DNA from: Clonostachys chloroleuca
Lineage: Eukaryota; Ascomycota; Sordariomycetes; Hypocreales; Bionectriaceae
Length of the DNA stretch: 64,000 nt
Assembly (NCBI GenBank): GCA_037952775.1
Contig: JBANAY010000003.1
Coordinates: 12,400,001 to 12,464,000, forward strand
Direction: 5' to 3'
Shown: in pieces, positions 1 to 11,907 of the stretch
Numbering within the stretch: the stretch's first letter is position 1
Layout: each line of letters opens with the position of its first letter
Translations under genes and position numbers: made by a program
The notes under the pieces: generated by a model
Database searches by the model: none
What the model was told of the DNA's origin: nothing
Seen by the model: only the letters and a program-made list of their open reading frames with translations

Positions 1-1094
1 GAATTTCGCGAATGTTCGATCCTGCTTCAAAGTGCTCGTGAAGGATAGGCATTGATATTTTGCGGTGTACCTTCTTCGCTTTGCGCGGTCCGTTGTCCGA
101 TGATCCTGGTATCTTTTCGTAGACTGATTGTGACATGAATTCATGGTCCTCGGCATCTATCACCAAGTCTTTTTCATCCTGAGTAGCCATGTTTCGAGCA
201 ATTTCCTCCTCCTCATCAGCCAAGACTTGCGCTTCCTCAAGTCGGCCTTCGATTTCAACGACTACGAGGCTAGTGAGCATGAAGCCTTGCATAACGTGGG
301 GCTTAAAGTGCCTGTACTTACTCTCGTGCTCTAGCAAAGCCTCCTCCTGCTCCAGCGAAGCTAACCTGTCCAGTATAATTCTTCTCATCCCGTGGAGATT
401 GGCGATTTTGTTATCGATTTCCCGAATCTCGCTGCTAGCCATACTTTTCCGGATACCGAAGAGCTGGAATTCGTGCAGCATGGCGGCCTTGTCCTTTTTC
501 AGCTGCTGCAGCCGTTTTATACTTCCTGGGGCGGACTGAGCATCTTCCAGCATCAATTTTCTTCCCCTAGAAGCCCGGCGCCGATGCTTCTTGCCCTCGT
601 CCGTCAGCTCGGGGAATGTGGCCTTGAAGCCCTGGAACAGGGAGTATGAGTTTTGGTGGTCCGGGATGTTTGTCAGAAGCTCGTCAGGGAGGTAGGTCAG
701 GGCTCGGTGCTGGATCTCGGTGGTTGATAGCTTGGAGCGCACCAAATCGGTCGGCGTTGTGCGAGCGACGGAGAAGACACTACGCTGGATGCCCGGTCGC
801 TTGAGCTGCTTGTGTACTTCTGACATTGCGCTATGGTACGGGTTTGCAGTAGGATCGGTGGATTGGGGGCCCATCAAGTGGCTCGCAGTAGTGGTGACCT
901 TGCGACTGAAGGCCTCTAGACCGCGGGTCTGTACCGGGCATGACGATCATGGTCAGCATCAATCAGCCAGGATCTTTGGGGTCTTCGTGCCGGGCCGGCA
1001 TGCAGCTGGCGGCTTTCGAACATACCGAGATAATGGACTGGTCATCATCTGCGCCGTCGTCTGGGAAGCCGTACTGGCCCTCAGAGTCAGCCAT
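1..1094 (-). CDS. MDV1: Mitochondrial division protein 1 (MDV1), 5' part; C-terminal WD40 region lies beyond the left edge
   Basis: This is the N-terminal part of the adaptor that links Fis1 on the outer mitochondrial membrane to the dynamin Dnm1 during fission. Exons read as 1094-1026, 928-322 and 261 to the edge. Intron 1 (1025-929) has a GTATGT donor, GCTGAC branch and TACAG acceptor. Intron 2 (321-262) is 60 bp with a GTAAGT donor. The joined frame shows family-typical stretches: TRGLEAFSRKVTTTASHLMG near residue 24, ARTTPTDLVRSKL, IQHRALTYLPDELL, then the coiled coil with EIREIDNKIANLHGMRR, and finally KISMPILHEHFEAG just before the WD40 propeller would begin. Splicing out intron 2 restores the coiled coil as LEHEIVEIEGRLEEAQ, which supports that intron. 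The start ATG at 1094 gives a short acidic leader (MADSEGQYGF...). The gene is truncated only by the window edge. It is divergent from ARO7, across 1.1 kb. Confidence 0.9.
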
Positions 1095-2202
1095 GACTAC
1101 CGGCTGGAAGATTGAGCCCCGGTAGAGATTGGAATTGGGTGCGGCCGAGGTTGTGGCTCTTCTCGCGACGAATCCGTGGAGGTGATGTTGTCCTGGAGAA
1201 AAACCCAACAGAGTTCGAGCACAAGGGTTTCTCGGGACTTTGATGTGTCTGGCCGCGGCAATGCACCAATGACGCGCGACACTATCAGAATTTGGTTGCA
1301 ATTCAGTCGCTTGCTGTTTTGGGGGTGGTGACCCAGGCTGTGGGCAGGTTTCAGGTTCTCGGTGCATTGGGATGCGGTGCAGGGGCTCGACAAACCACAG
1401 GCCAGGCTCCAGAGGCCCTGGACCGGCTTAGTGGCTTGCTAGCGGCTCCCTGTAGGGAATCATGCGCTGTGTTCCAGGCAGGTGATAAGCAAGCATGGAC
1501 CAGTTTGATCTCCAGGGCTGCGTCCATGCGACCGTCATCAGCACGCGAGCAGAGGACGAACTGTGTAATCAAGCTGCTTGATTAACACTCATGCAAACCC
1601 TTACTGGCAATGCGACGTAACCAGCACATGGAACACCTGATTGTGCATTCCCCGTATTAACCAGGCCAGCGACTGAGTTTTCCTCACCGACTAAAGCACA
1701 CCCTCCAAACCACAGAGCTTCTGGGGCCCCAGCTGCTTACATAGTATTTTCTCTTATTGACGTTACCCCAAACAAGCATCTAAACACACACACACACACA
1801 CACAGGCAAAAGCTCCGACTGTTACCCAAACATGCAATAAACGAAGCTGCTCCCCACCACAAAGGTATCGAACAACTTACACCACGTTGCCCATGTTGCG
1901 CCCGGCTGTAGGTTGTCTGCTGTAGCGTCTATCTCGGCGATGGGATGGGTGCTCTCCCCGTTGGGTTAGGCCAGCCACTGGTGGAGGTTGTACCACCGCT
2001 GAGAGCCTCCATTGCAGCCCCTCATCTGGCTACAGCTCCGGCAACCGGCGTTAAATTCTCACGTACTGCTTCTCGCACGGCAGCCGATTCATTTTATCTA
2101 CGTGTCCCAATTGACCTCGAATCTCGGCTCTTTCCAGCCTATGAATTCGTAGAATTGATATTCGGAGTGTTGATGAGTTCCTACTTCCAATTTCTTCTTG
2201 CC
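1095..2202. other. Divergent MDV1/ARO7 intergenic region with an (AC)n microsatellite
   Basis: This 1.1 kb spacer lies between the start codons of MDV1 (-) and ARO7 (+) and must hold both promoters. Open frames here show no family resemblance. The only distinct element is the (AC)n run near 1784-1804. Confidence 0.6.
1784..1804. repeat. (AC)n microsatellite
   Basis: An uninterrupted run of about ten AC dinucleotides in the MDV1/ARO7 spacer, about 400 bp upstream of the ARO7 start. Confidence 0.9.
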
Positions 2203-3182
2203 ATGGATTCCACAGTCGATTTGGCTGATGCCTCCAAGGCCTTGGAACTCTCTAGAATCCGCTTCCAACTCATGTGTGTTGCGCTCCCAACCCATCGCCA
2301 TTTGATGGTGGCACGCATCTGTCATGCCCGCTAACTAGGTCCAGCCGCCTCGAGGATACCATCACCTTCCATCTAATTGAACGGGTGCAGTTTGCCCTCA
2401 ACAAGGTGAGAATTGCATTTACACCCCTCCATTCTCCCCTCGCTGGTATATCCACACACTATCTCAACTCAACGGACATATTTTACTGATACGACCCACC
2501 AATCACTGTAAAGAACATCTACATCCCTGGCGCAATAGATATCCCCAATAGCGAACTGAGTTTCCTCGATTGGTACTTCCGAGAGCAGGAGAGGCTGCAA
2601 TCGCTTATCCGTCGCTTCGAGTCTCCTGATGAGCATCCCTTCTTCCCCGATGCCATCCAGAAGCCCCTGTTAAAGCCCCTCAACTACCCCAAGATCTTGT
2701 GGAAGAACAATGTATCTGTAAACGAGAAGATCAAAAAGTTCTATGTTGAGAATTTCCTCCCGGCTGTCTGCCCGGATTTCGGCAGAGAGGACCGGGGTGA
2801 GTCGGAGGAGAACTACGGATCTACTGCTACATGCGATATCGCCTGCCTGCAGGCCCTTTCACGCAGAATCCACTTTGGAAAGCTGGTCGCCGAATCCAAG
2901 TTCAGATCCGAGGAAGAGAGGTTCACCCGCCTCATCAAGGCTGAGGACAGGGAAGGCATCGCCGATGCCATCACGAAACCCGCGGTGGAGAAGATCGTCT
3001 TGGATCGCCTCCGATTAAAGGCTCAGACATACGGTACTGACCCCTTCCAGCCGGAGGGCACCAAGGCCTCCGGCAAGATCAACGTGGACGCCGTGGTGTC
3101 CATGTACAGAGACTTTGTTATCCCACTGACAAAGGAGGTGGAGGTTGAGTACTTGATGCAGAGGCTAGAGCCTGAGAATTAG
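2203..3182 (+). CDS. ARO7: Chorismate mutase
   Basis: Converts chorismate to prephenate, the committed step to Phe and Tyr. Exons are 2203-2273, 2345-2405 and 2514-3182, giving 266 residues, the usual length for the fungal AroQ-type enzyme. Intron 1 (2274-2344) ends in CCAG just before the codons for [16 protein letters not shown]. Intron 2 (2406-2513) separates LNK from [20 protein letters not shown]. Further family signatures are [60 protein letters not shown] and [20 protein letters not shown]. The first methionine of [16 protein letters not shown] matches the family start. Strongly diverged extra sequence seen when the first intron is read through is not coding. The 3' end nearly touches BCP1 on the opposite strand. 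Confidence 0.97.
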
Positions 3183-3198
3183 ATGCTCTGTCTGTATA

Positions 3199-4126
3199 TT
3201 ATTGGCCTGGATTCAGGTATTTTTGAACTGCTGCGATAGCCGCTGGCATCTTGCCTGCCTCGACCAACATCATGTGTCCGAAAGTCTTGATACCCATCTC
3301 TTGGAACGCTCGCTTGCTGTCTGCCACGGAATCCTCCTCCTTGGTGTAGTTGAAGCTGCCGTAAGCAACGGAATGCTTCTGTAGTACCTCATCCTCTGGG
3401 TGGAAATAGAAGACTGTTGCCTCTTCCTTTGCCTTCTTCCGTTTCCTGTCCTGAACATCTAGAGTTGATTCTATTTCTCGATATGTTTTCGAGATTATGA
3501 GATAGTGTGAGAACTCATAGGGTTCCTTGTCCTCTACTGCAGCTTCCACCTCTTCCATCAACATTGTGTACAAGGGAGGGGCAATCTCCGATGGTACGTT
3601 GATGAGACGTTCGGACATGACCAGTCCAACCTGCTTACCGCCCTCAATCAAGGCAGGAATAGCGGCCAATGAAGGGTTAGCCTTCGCTTTTTCTACAATG
3701 TACTGGGAAATCTCCTTCATGGGCTCCTTGTTGCGGTGCTCGGCAATGTTAAGCACCGTCATCAGAGCGTAGGCATCGGTTGCTTTGCCGTCTACCTTGA
3801 CAGTCGACCCAATCGTCGGTTGCGACAATACAAGGTCTGCTAGAGCCGACATGTTGAATAGGTTGCCATCAACATCAAAGAGTTGTCTGAGAAGTGACTT
3901 GGTGCCGTGAAAGTCAACTTCAGGGTCGAAGTTGAACCATTCAAAGTCAACATTGACCATGTCAAAATCCTTCAAGCAGGCCGCAGTGTCAGCGCAGTCG
4001 GTAGATCGCCGGTTGAACGTCATATCCTACCTCATCATCATCATCGCTATCCTCGTCCATCTTGTCAACTGCAGGGTCCTCAGGGACATCCTTGGCCTCT
4101 GCGTCTCTTGATCTCTTCTTGCCCAT
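3199..4126 (-). CDS. BCP1: BCP1, BCCIP-family nuclear protein
   Basis: In yeast Bcp1 is a nuclear factor needed for export of the lipid kinase Mss4 and acts as a chaperone for Rpl23. The exons are 4126-4031 (MGKKRSRDAEAK followed by an acidic DEDSDDDDE tract) and 3969-3199. The 61-bp intron has a GTAGGA donor, GCTGAC branch and AAG acceptor. The joined product is 288 residues, in the normal range. The hallmark DFDMVNVDFEWFNFDPEVDF directly follows the splice site. Other conserved stretches are FHGTKSLLRQLF, a P-rich FYFHPEDEVL segment and the C-terminal GHMMLVEAGKMPAAI. The nuclear role follows from the family. The gene is convergent with ARO7 with only 16 bases between the two stop codons. 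Confidence 0.95.
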
Positions 4127-5142
4127 TGTGTGTCTTGAGAAGGAGGATCGGGAAAGAGGAAACTGTAAGTACTGAAAAAGGGCGAGTTTGACTGGTCAAG
4201 TTGATGTTTAATCACAAACAGGCTGACGGGGTGGGAATGTTTATTCAAATTTCAAGGCCGAAGCTCTTGAGGTCGCTACGTCGATGGCAGCTGTACTTAG
4301 AAAATTTGGTGCCCCGCACTAACTGGAACTGGACCGATAAGCCGCAGCCTTGATGTGCGATAAGGCCTTGAGGTGGCTGAAGTGCCTGAAGCGGAGAAGC
4401 TTAATGGAGCTTCTTGCCATCTCCGTCTCTGTTTAAACTTCTGCCTGCCTCGGCAGCGACGTCATTATTAGAGTGGTTCTCGATATTATCATTTCTCATT
4501 GCCTTGCTGTTAGCGGGAGGATATGAACCTGCGAACGGGTTATTTTATGTAGAATTGAGGTTACAGTCTTGGCTGGTGTGGTAACGTCAAGCAGCAACTC
4601 TTACTTAGGTATACCTGATTCAACTTGGAGTAGGACTCTAGAGTATGAAGATTGGGTGACCGCCTCTTGCTCTAGTAATCTAAAGTCCTTCGTGAAATAT
4701 GATTTGAATAATTACTTATATTTTTTCTGAAGCAATAACAGAAAGTAAACTGAACTATTGTTCTTAGATGACTTGTTCGAGAATGGTTATTGCGACGCAC
4801 TGTTAGGCAGTAGGATTCTACAACAGTGAGCCAAGCCTCTGGCCCCACTGAGCCGACGACTGAGCAGCGGCCTGCTAAGCAGAAACGGTCACCCGCCACC
4901 GCCGCAGCTTCTGTCAGAGGCTCGCAGCAATTGGTGGCCAGTCAGGACGATGCCAATCGAGTAATACTGTCGACGTCAGTTTTGGATCCAACCCACGAGC
5001 TGTCCCTCGAATGCGCGACACTCGGTTTCGCGCCCGCTCGCCAATTTCCCTTCTACCGTCCCCCGTCTCCCTCCAAAGACTGTTCTTCTGGTAGTTCGAG
5101 CATCGCAATTTCCGCCCAGCCACCTCCGACCCCGTCATCGCC
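4127..5142. other. Divergent BCP1/VPS17 intergenic region
   Basis: About 1 kb between two start codons on opposite strands. Beyond ordinary promoter-like sequence I see nothing definite. An open frame from 4826 overlaps the VPS17 start in another frame and has low-complexity composition only. Confidence 0.6.
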
Positions 5143-7105
5143 ATGGACTACAGCTCATCAATCCACGAGACGGACGACCCTGCGGCCTCGCCCTGGGGGC
5201 CCCCTCCGCCGACGTCGCCCGGCAAGGACGCCTCTGGTTTTGGACCTCTCGCCGGCGACGTCTCCTCGCCATTCTTCCCCCAATCCTCTAGCGCCGGGCT
5301 GTCTCAAGATCCCTCAGCCCCCGAAGGCTTCCAACGGCCAGGAACCGCAACCACCGCATCCGAGACAGAAGCAGAGCCCGACACTTTGGAAGCTCCTGTA
5401 GCCTCTCAGAATGCCGCTCCTGCCCAGACACAGCGCGAAGCTCTCCAGAATGCCCCGCCACCGGCCGGAGGTGCCGGTAACAACATCACCCAGCAACCCA
5501 CAACGCAGGGCGCCCAGCCTGCGCAAGATGGCCAGGCCCAGCAACCTCAAAAGCCAGCGCAGCCACAGCACCGACTACAAGCGAAGATCACTGGTCTTGA
5601 GCGGACCGGGAAGAAAGACCCTGTGTTACGTTTCGATGTATACGTGAGTGGCCTGATGCTCCTGGTCGTCGTGCGCCTCCTGGGCATGTGGACCTTTACT
5701 GACATTGAATATCCCAGACAAACCTGCCAAGATTCCGCACTACGCAGTATCGAGATGTTCGACGTCTTCACTCCGAGTTCGTCAAGCTCGCCGATCACTT
5801 GATATCTTCCTGCCCGGAGTCATTTGTTCCAGCAGTCCCACCAGCCGTCACATCCGCAGGGGCAGGCACGGACGAGGATGAGAACCGTGTCAAGGCTTTA
5901 ATGCAGAGATGGTTCAACTATGTTTGCGGTAATGAGGCATTGATGAAGGATGATGAAATGGTGCTCTTCGTCGAGAGCGACTTCGGGTACAGTCCCCTGG
6001 TTAAGATGAAGCAGCCTGCAACGGGCGTTCGACGGAAGATCTTGAAGCAGTTCGCGCCCCCGCCTGATGATACTCCTGAGCTCGCGGAAGCTAGACCGGC
6101 TGTGAAGCTATTTTACCTTGGTTCTATGGATGCTGGCCACAAAGTTGACAAGCTTGTCAAGGCCCGGAGAGGTGAGCGCAGCCATCTAACTAAGGCCTGG
6201 GCCCGTCTCAAGTTTCCAAATTGCTAACGAGATTCACAGGACTTGGACTCTCCGAATCTGATTACGGAATTAAGCTTGGGAATATGAATGTTCAAGAGCC
6301 TCACCCGGGGCTTGCCAATGCCTACAGAAAGCTTGGAAAGGTGGTACAAACAGTTGGAGATTACCATGCTGCCCAAGCAACGGCTGAGGCAACCACAATT
6401 GGCGACCCTTTCCAGTACCACTCGCAGGACGCCTTCATTGTCAAGGAATCCCTGACTAACCGCCAGATTCTGATTCGGGAATTCATCCAGGCACAGGAGA
6501 CGACGAGAAACAAGCTGAATGCCGCTGACCGCCTCAAGGCGAGCTCCAGCGTGCGTCGCGAGAAGGTGGATGAGGCCATCTCTGCTCTCGACGAAGCGAG
6601 GTCGCATGAGACCTACATGTACAACAAGACTACCATTGTCACGCAAACCCTGGTACAAGAGAAACGGAAATGGTTCGCAAGGACTGCCTCGGACCTGCGC
6701 CTCAGCATCAGAGAGTACGTGCTTCGGGAGATTGAAGCCGAGAGACGCACCCTGGCCTTGCTCGAGACGGTTCGACCCGACATCCGATCCATTGACGCTT
6801 CTGGAGGCCTGAGTCGCCTGGGCCGTGAGTCTCACCCCACCGTCCGCCGCTCCAGTCTTGCAGCAAGCCAGGGCCCTAAAGGGGATGCATGGAGTGGTGT
6901 CCCTCGGCGGACCGACGCTGCCAACCGCAGCGTGTCAAGCAGCTTCATCGGCCAGGTTCCCGAGGAAGGGCAGACCGGTGAGGGCGCAGAGACAAGCACC
7001 GGCCGACTGGGCTCCAGCGGCCGATCTGGTGTCAAGGATGAGGATGACGAAGATCGTGTGGATGCCAGAAATGCTGCAAGCCGCCTAGCGACAAGCACGT
7101 TCTGA
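5143..7105 (+). CDS. VPS17: Vps17, PX-BAR sorting nexin of retromer
   Basis: Vps17 pairs with Vps5 as the membrane-bending sorting nexin dimer of retromer, which returns cargo from endosomes to the Golgi. Exons are 5143-5643, 5718-6171 and 6240-7105, giving 606 residues. Intron 1 (5644-5717) has a GTGAGT donor and a TACTGAC branch; intron 2 (6172-6239) has GCTAAC and CACAG. Residues 1-140 are a Pro/Ala/Gln-rich disordered leader. A PX domain follows at roughly 145-265 (LQAKITGLER, RFDVYTNLPRFRTTQYRDVR spanning intron 1, then RRLHSEFVKLADHL). The C-terminal half has the helical BAR pattern (GLGLSESDYGIKLGNMN, LANAYRKLGKVV, RLKASSSVRREKVDEAISAL). The tail from about residue 505 is Ser/Gly-rich. 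The ATG at 5143 fits the family start MDYSSS. Confidence 0.95.
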
Positions 7106-10100
7106 GTAAATCCCTTGTAGCGCGCCAAGATTCAAGCGGAGGAACGGCGGTGATTGTGAATCTTCTTTTTGTCCCCTCGAGTTTATTATTTCCCACCCTG
7201 CAAAAATCCTTACCTTTATGAAAGAAAGCAAGCAGAAACTTGGTAGCTCACCGCCAAGTCACATCAGTTGTATTAGGTATGAGAGAGATGAAATTCAGCA
7301 TAAAGTGTCCCGTTTTCATCTATAAATGCCCCTTCCCGTGTTGTTTCCACTCGTCTCTCGCCATGACCTCTCGCCGTGACCTCCACGCCTACGGGCTTCG
7401 GTATCATCTACCGTGAGGCCGCCCCTCACATATGCTCGAACCGACCTCTTCATTGGAAGCGAATAGGACTGAGATGGCGAGATGATTGCTACGCTGTCCC
7501 CCCATGGAGAGGTGCAAAGGCAAACGGGCGTCCCGCCACGTAGGTTACCCAAGTTCAGTAATCCGTGACCCAGTTTGAGAAAAAAATGCATGTGCTTTCT
7601 CCCTCGCATCTGCATGTGAGAAACCTGCTCGTGTTTCTTGCCTTTTCTCCCCTCCCCTCACTTGCCATCCACACCCCCATCCGCAGCTACCTATCGTACA
7701 TACCTTCTCGGAAATTGGCAGGCAAGGCAACGGTGATTTATGCGAGCTGGTGGTGCATGCATACAAGCATAGTGCATGTCATCGGCCCGGATGGATCGAG
7801 CCGACTTGGTAGGGCTTCAAGCCAGGCGAAGAGGATAACCAACGAGCAGGGCCAAGTCAAATATGCCTGTCCTCTGTCACATGCAGTGATGGCCAAGTTG
7901 CACTTGACTGAGAAAGCTGTCTATTGATATGGCTTATACTATTTGGGTTTTCCGAGATATAGCCCAGGGGTTTTTTGGAGAAGGTTGCATGCGGAGTTGG
8001 AGCCAAGTCACCTCCTGTTTCTTTGTGCCCGGATAGGTCCAACTAATTTAAAAGAAGCGGGATTATAAGACGAGATTTGCTGATAGGGCCATTCGTCTAT
8101 CTTAATCGTCCTTCGATATCCGGGGCTCTTGACTGGCATCCCCAAGATTGTCGCATACGCTATCACTAAATAGAGTCGACAAACTAAAACAACCTAGACG
8201 ACGGCGGGGTGAATGAGGAGAGCCGAGGCACCTCTTATTCATACCAATGCGCGCCTTATCTACTCCTCCAGCTTGGCTCCTCTATTGGGTGCCTCAGATA
8301 GTAGGGCATTCTCTGCTAAGACAGCCGGGGGTCGGAGAGAAGAACGATGAGTTTCTTCTTGCTCATATCAACAAAGGCTAATCCAGAGATGCAGTATATG
8401 TTCAGAGTGGTGGCACAGATCCCACACCGCCAATCGACCTGAAACTTGATGATAGGAAGATACTAAATGTGACGCCAGGGGCCTGGTAGAATGAATCGTG
8501 ATCGCAATGCATTGCTTAGTATGGCTGTGAGGAATCAAGGGGTCCTTCAAGATCGTGGCTTGTTTTCATGGACGAATGTAGGATGCCATTGCTTAAGAGT
8601 AGCAACTAGCCAAGATAAACCGGTTGCGCGAGTAATCATGACACAAAATTGGCGAGCACTACGTGAAATTAGACGGGCATTCCATCTATCTCAGGTGAAA
8701 AGATGCTACAATATCCCCAACAGAGGATCGACCATAAACTTGCTACATATTACCTACCCGAAGCAGTAACCCCCAACAATCTGCAGGGCCACCCCACGGG
8801 CAGGCGGGAAGGTTACAGACTCTCAAGCACGTGGTCCTGGGAGAAACCCTGGGGTGACGAGCCTAGTCACTCTTATGTTAATCATTGGTGCTGCAGGGTA
8901 TGACTTGCGTCAGAACAGCTCAGGCAGTCATGCTTTTAAAAAGGCGAACACAGGCCAAACGGGTAAGATTGTCTTCCAGCAGCCATAGGGCCAGCGTGGT
9001 ATAACACATACACCGCATAGGCTGGGCTCGGTCATCTGATATTGCAGGTTGCAGTCGGTTCAGTAGCGCCTCCAGACAATGGAAAGCAAGCAGCAGGCTC
9101 ATTGGCTAGACGGCGAAGATCCCCGATATCCCTATGCATATACTTCATATGTGTCAAGATGATAGGCGAGGAGTAGCAGGCCAATGATCGAAAGGGTTTG
9201 CCGCGCTCAACGTATGATCCCTCCGACAGGATGGGCAGGGCTAGCTAAATGAGAGTAGCATCAGGCGAAGCTTGGCTATAGTACCAAGAACCCATGCCCG
9301 GAGCTGCTGTAGGGATAGAGACGGATGACATCGGAGAAAATATCAGCGACCGGCCTGCTTTTGGATCCTGTTAATCAAATATTAAGGAAGCCGGTAACAA
9401 ACGGATAATCTGAAAGGTAGGCAAAGTCACCGGGTGTCGTTTTCCCTTATGATGTCAAATGGATGTTGCAAAGGGCAAGAATGATAAGACCATATGATGG
9501 TAGATAATGTTGATCATTTCCAGCACAAACACTTGTGCCTATGATGAGCAAGGAGGCAATGGAGATAGACTGGATGGGCAAACAATGAGCGGGTCTCTTG
9601 TCCAACCACTTCAGCGATATTGATAGGCGCGGGTGGTGGCACCCGGGGTGTATCGTGAAATGAGATACCCAGTACCTCTGTATGCAAAGGCAATATGCTG
9701 ACGACAGCGTCTAAAGACGTGGGTGGCCAGGGTGAAGCCTATCAGATAGCTGGAGGAGCTCCGAGCGGCCGCACGCCACCTGAGCCGTAATGACAACAAA
9801 AGCTACCTTGGGGTCAGTTTGCGGGGAGCCGCTGGCCTTGGAGAAGGGCGACGACATCGTGATGGTGGTGGTCGCTTTGCTCCGTGCCCTATCAGAGCGA
9901 AGATTGAGAGATCCCTGCTGGCAACCATCGACAGATATCCGTCCGATGGTCGACCAGCGGTTGCATCTTAGGACGAAAGGGGGGTGTCTCGAAAAATTCC
10001 ACTGGCGAAAGATGGCGACAGATCGGAAGCAACCATTTTAGAGTGCGTATATGCCGACACCGTATGCGCCTCCGACTGCCACGCCCGCACTTGGATGCGC

Positions 10101-11907
10101 GAGAGAGTTGAGATTTTGGGAACCGCCGGAGCAAGGAGGGACCAGAGCAGGGGAGGAGGAGCCAGTGGGAAGACCCAGTCGCCTGTCCGCTGCATGCCCC
10201 TTCATCATGCTGCTGGTCACCCTGCACCTGCGCCGCTGCTTGACATGCGGTCTTCCTTCCGAAACTTTCCTCGGGCCTTCCTCTACTTTTCCGGCAATCT
10301 CGAGGCCCGTGGCTCTTTCCTCGTGCTGCCGGCGCTGCGTGCTAGGCAGGCAGGTACCCAATGGCTATCTGGCAGGTACCTCCCACCACCGTGCTTGTCT
10401 CTGTGACGGCCTTGCCATCATGCTCTTGACGGTCTCGACTGCGACCACGCCATCACGGATTTGACGCTCGTTCTCCCTGCCTCCCTACCCTGCTGCATCC
10501 AAATCAATGCCCAAGTCGACTGATGCCTGCTCGCCTTTTCGCAGCAATGTGACGAATGCCGAATCTTCATGTTTGGTACTCGGTTGGCATCTGAGCCGAG
10601 TTCTACGACAGGGCAGAGTCATGACTGGTACATTTATCCACACGGATAATATCACTTCGCATCCGTCTATTGGAATCAATGTGGAACCGCCTAGCCTTGT
10701 TCATATCCCTTTGCCATGTTAATCCTTGCTTAGCCGTCACTGCTGCCGTGCTAATATGTCCAGGCCGTTTCAGCGATAGGATTCCCAATGTATCTGAATG
10801 ATGCGCAACTCGTTCTTGGCTTAGCGCACTGGCTCTCGGTAGCATCATGGTCTTGGTCGTTGACCCGTCGTCGTCGGAGAGGGCAAAGGATTAAGCACAA
10901 ACTGAACGAGGTTTCGATCCCACCATCTTGGCCGACTATTCCGACATTGCTCGCTATCATTAGAGCAAACAGGAGAAAGATTTCGCTAGAACTGGGCTGA
11001 GTAACCTGGGAGCTCTATATGCGACCCAGATATGGGCAGGCAGTCTCGAAAAGACAACCTTTCCCGTGCGATTCATGTCGACCACTCATGTTGGCTGGGC
11101 AGTTCCCTGGACACTACCCACCATTCTCAGGGTGCTGTAACCCATCTTGAACTGCATGGCTCCACCTCCGTGAGATAGCCACGAGCCGTCGTTTTCGTAT
11201 GTAATTGAGTCGGCAGCGCGGGAGTTCAAATTGGGTTCTGAATGAGGACAGCATGCCCTGATCAATCACATTGCGAAACCGTCACTTACAACCCCTGTCC
11301 TTGCATCTGTTCAATCAGACCTCCACACCCCTTGTCCAGTCACCGCTTCCGGCAATGAATCGTGGTAGGAGACCATTTTGCGAGACCCCAGCCAGTATGT
11401 CGAGTACAGGCATTGATTTCGTCAAGCATGTAACACTTTATACACCGGGCTTGACCCGGATAAGTGATTCAACTGTGACTGGGTAAATCATCGTGTGCTA
11501 ATGATAGAGGTTGCGTAATACCTGGCCCCCGGAGCAGAGTTGTTGGAGAGGCAAGGAAACTTGGCCTGATCCCCCGCAGCCCCGTCGCTCGCCTACTTAA
11601 CGGTGGTGGTGTTTCTGCATGTGAGTGCTCTTCCTTCGCCAGTTATCTGGGCTAGACATGGCCCCATATCCTTCACCTTAATCTCCTGTCATCATTGGGT
11701 CTTCTTCAACGTTGCTCAGAATCTAACACTGAGGCGATTGAGTGTTTGGGCTACTAGTTGATATACTTCCCAAGGCTCTCGCATCTTATTGCCGATCGAT
11801 TCAATTCACGGATATTTTCATAAGAAAACCAAGTCGTGAATATCATCTTCCTTCCTGTCATCAGTCCTTCACTCAAGTTGTAGATATACTTTCTCACAAC
11901 ATTGGCC
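7106..11907. other. 4.8 kb stretch with no supported gene
   Basis: Open frames here are short, overlap on both strands and resemble no family I know. Checks for tRNA B-box-like sequence gave only isolated partial matches (for example near 10911) without paired arms. I see no terminal repeats or transposase motifs. The right end must contain the promoter of the dehydrogenase gene starting at 11908. Confidence 0.6.

Noticed and set aside
10051..10464. 137-codon open frame in the 4.8 kb spacer
   Set aside because: Cys/Leu/Pro-rich chance composition, overlapping open frames in all directions, no signal peptide.
10900..10930. GTTTCGATCCC-like sequence, possible tRNA B box
   Set aside because: No paired T-stem, anticodon arm or A box at the needed distances. 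The TTCGA near 38550 (minus) was rejected for the same reason.
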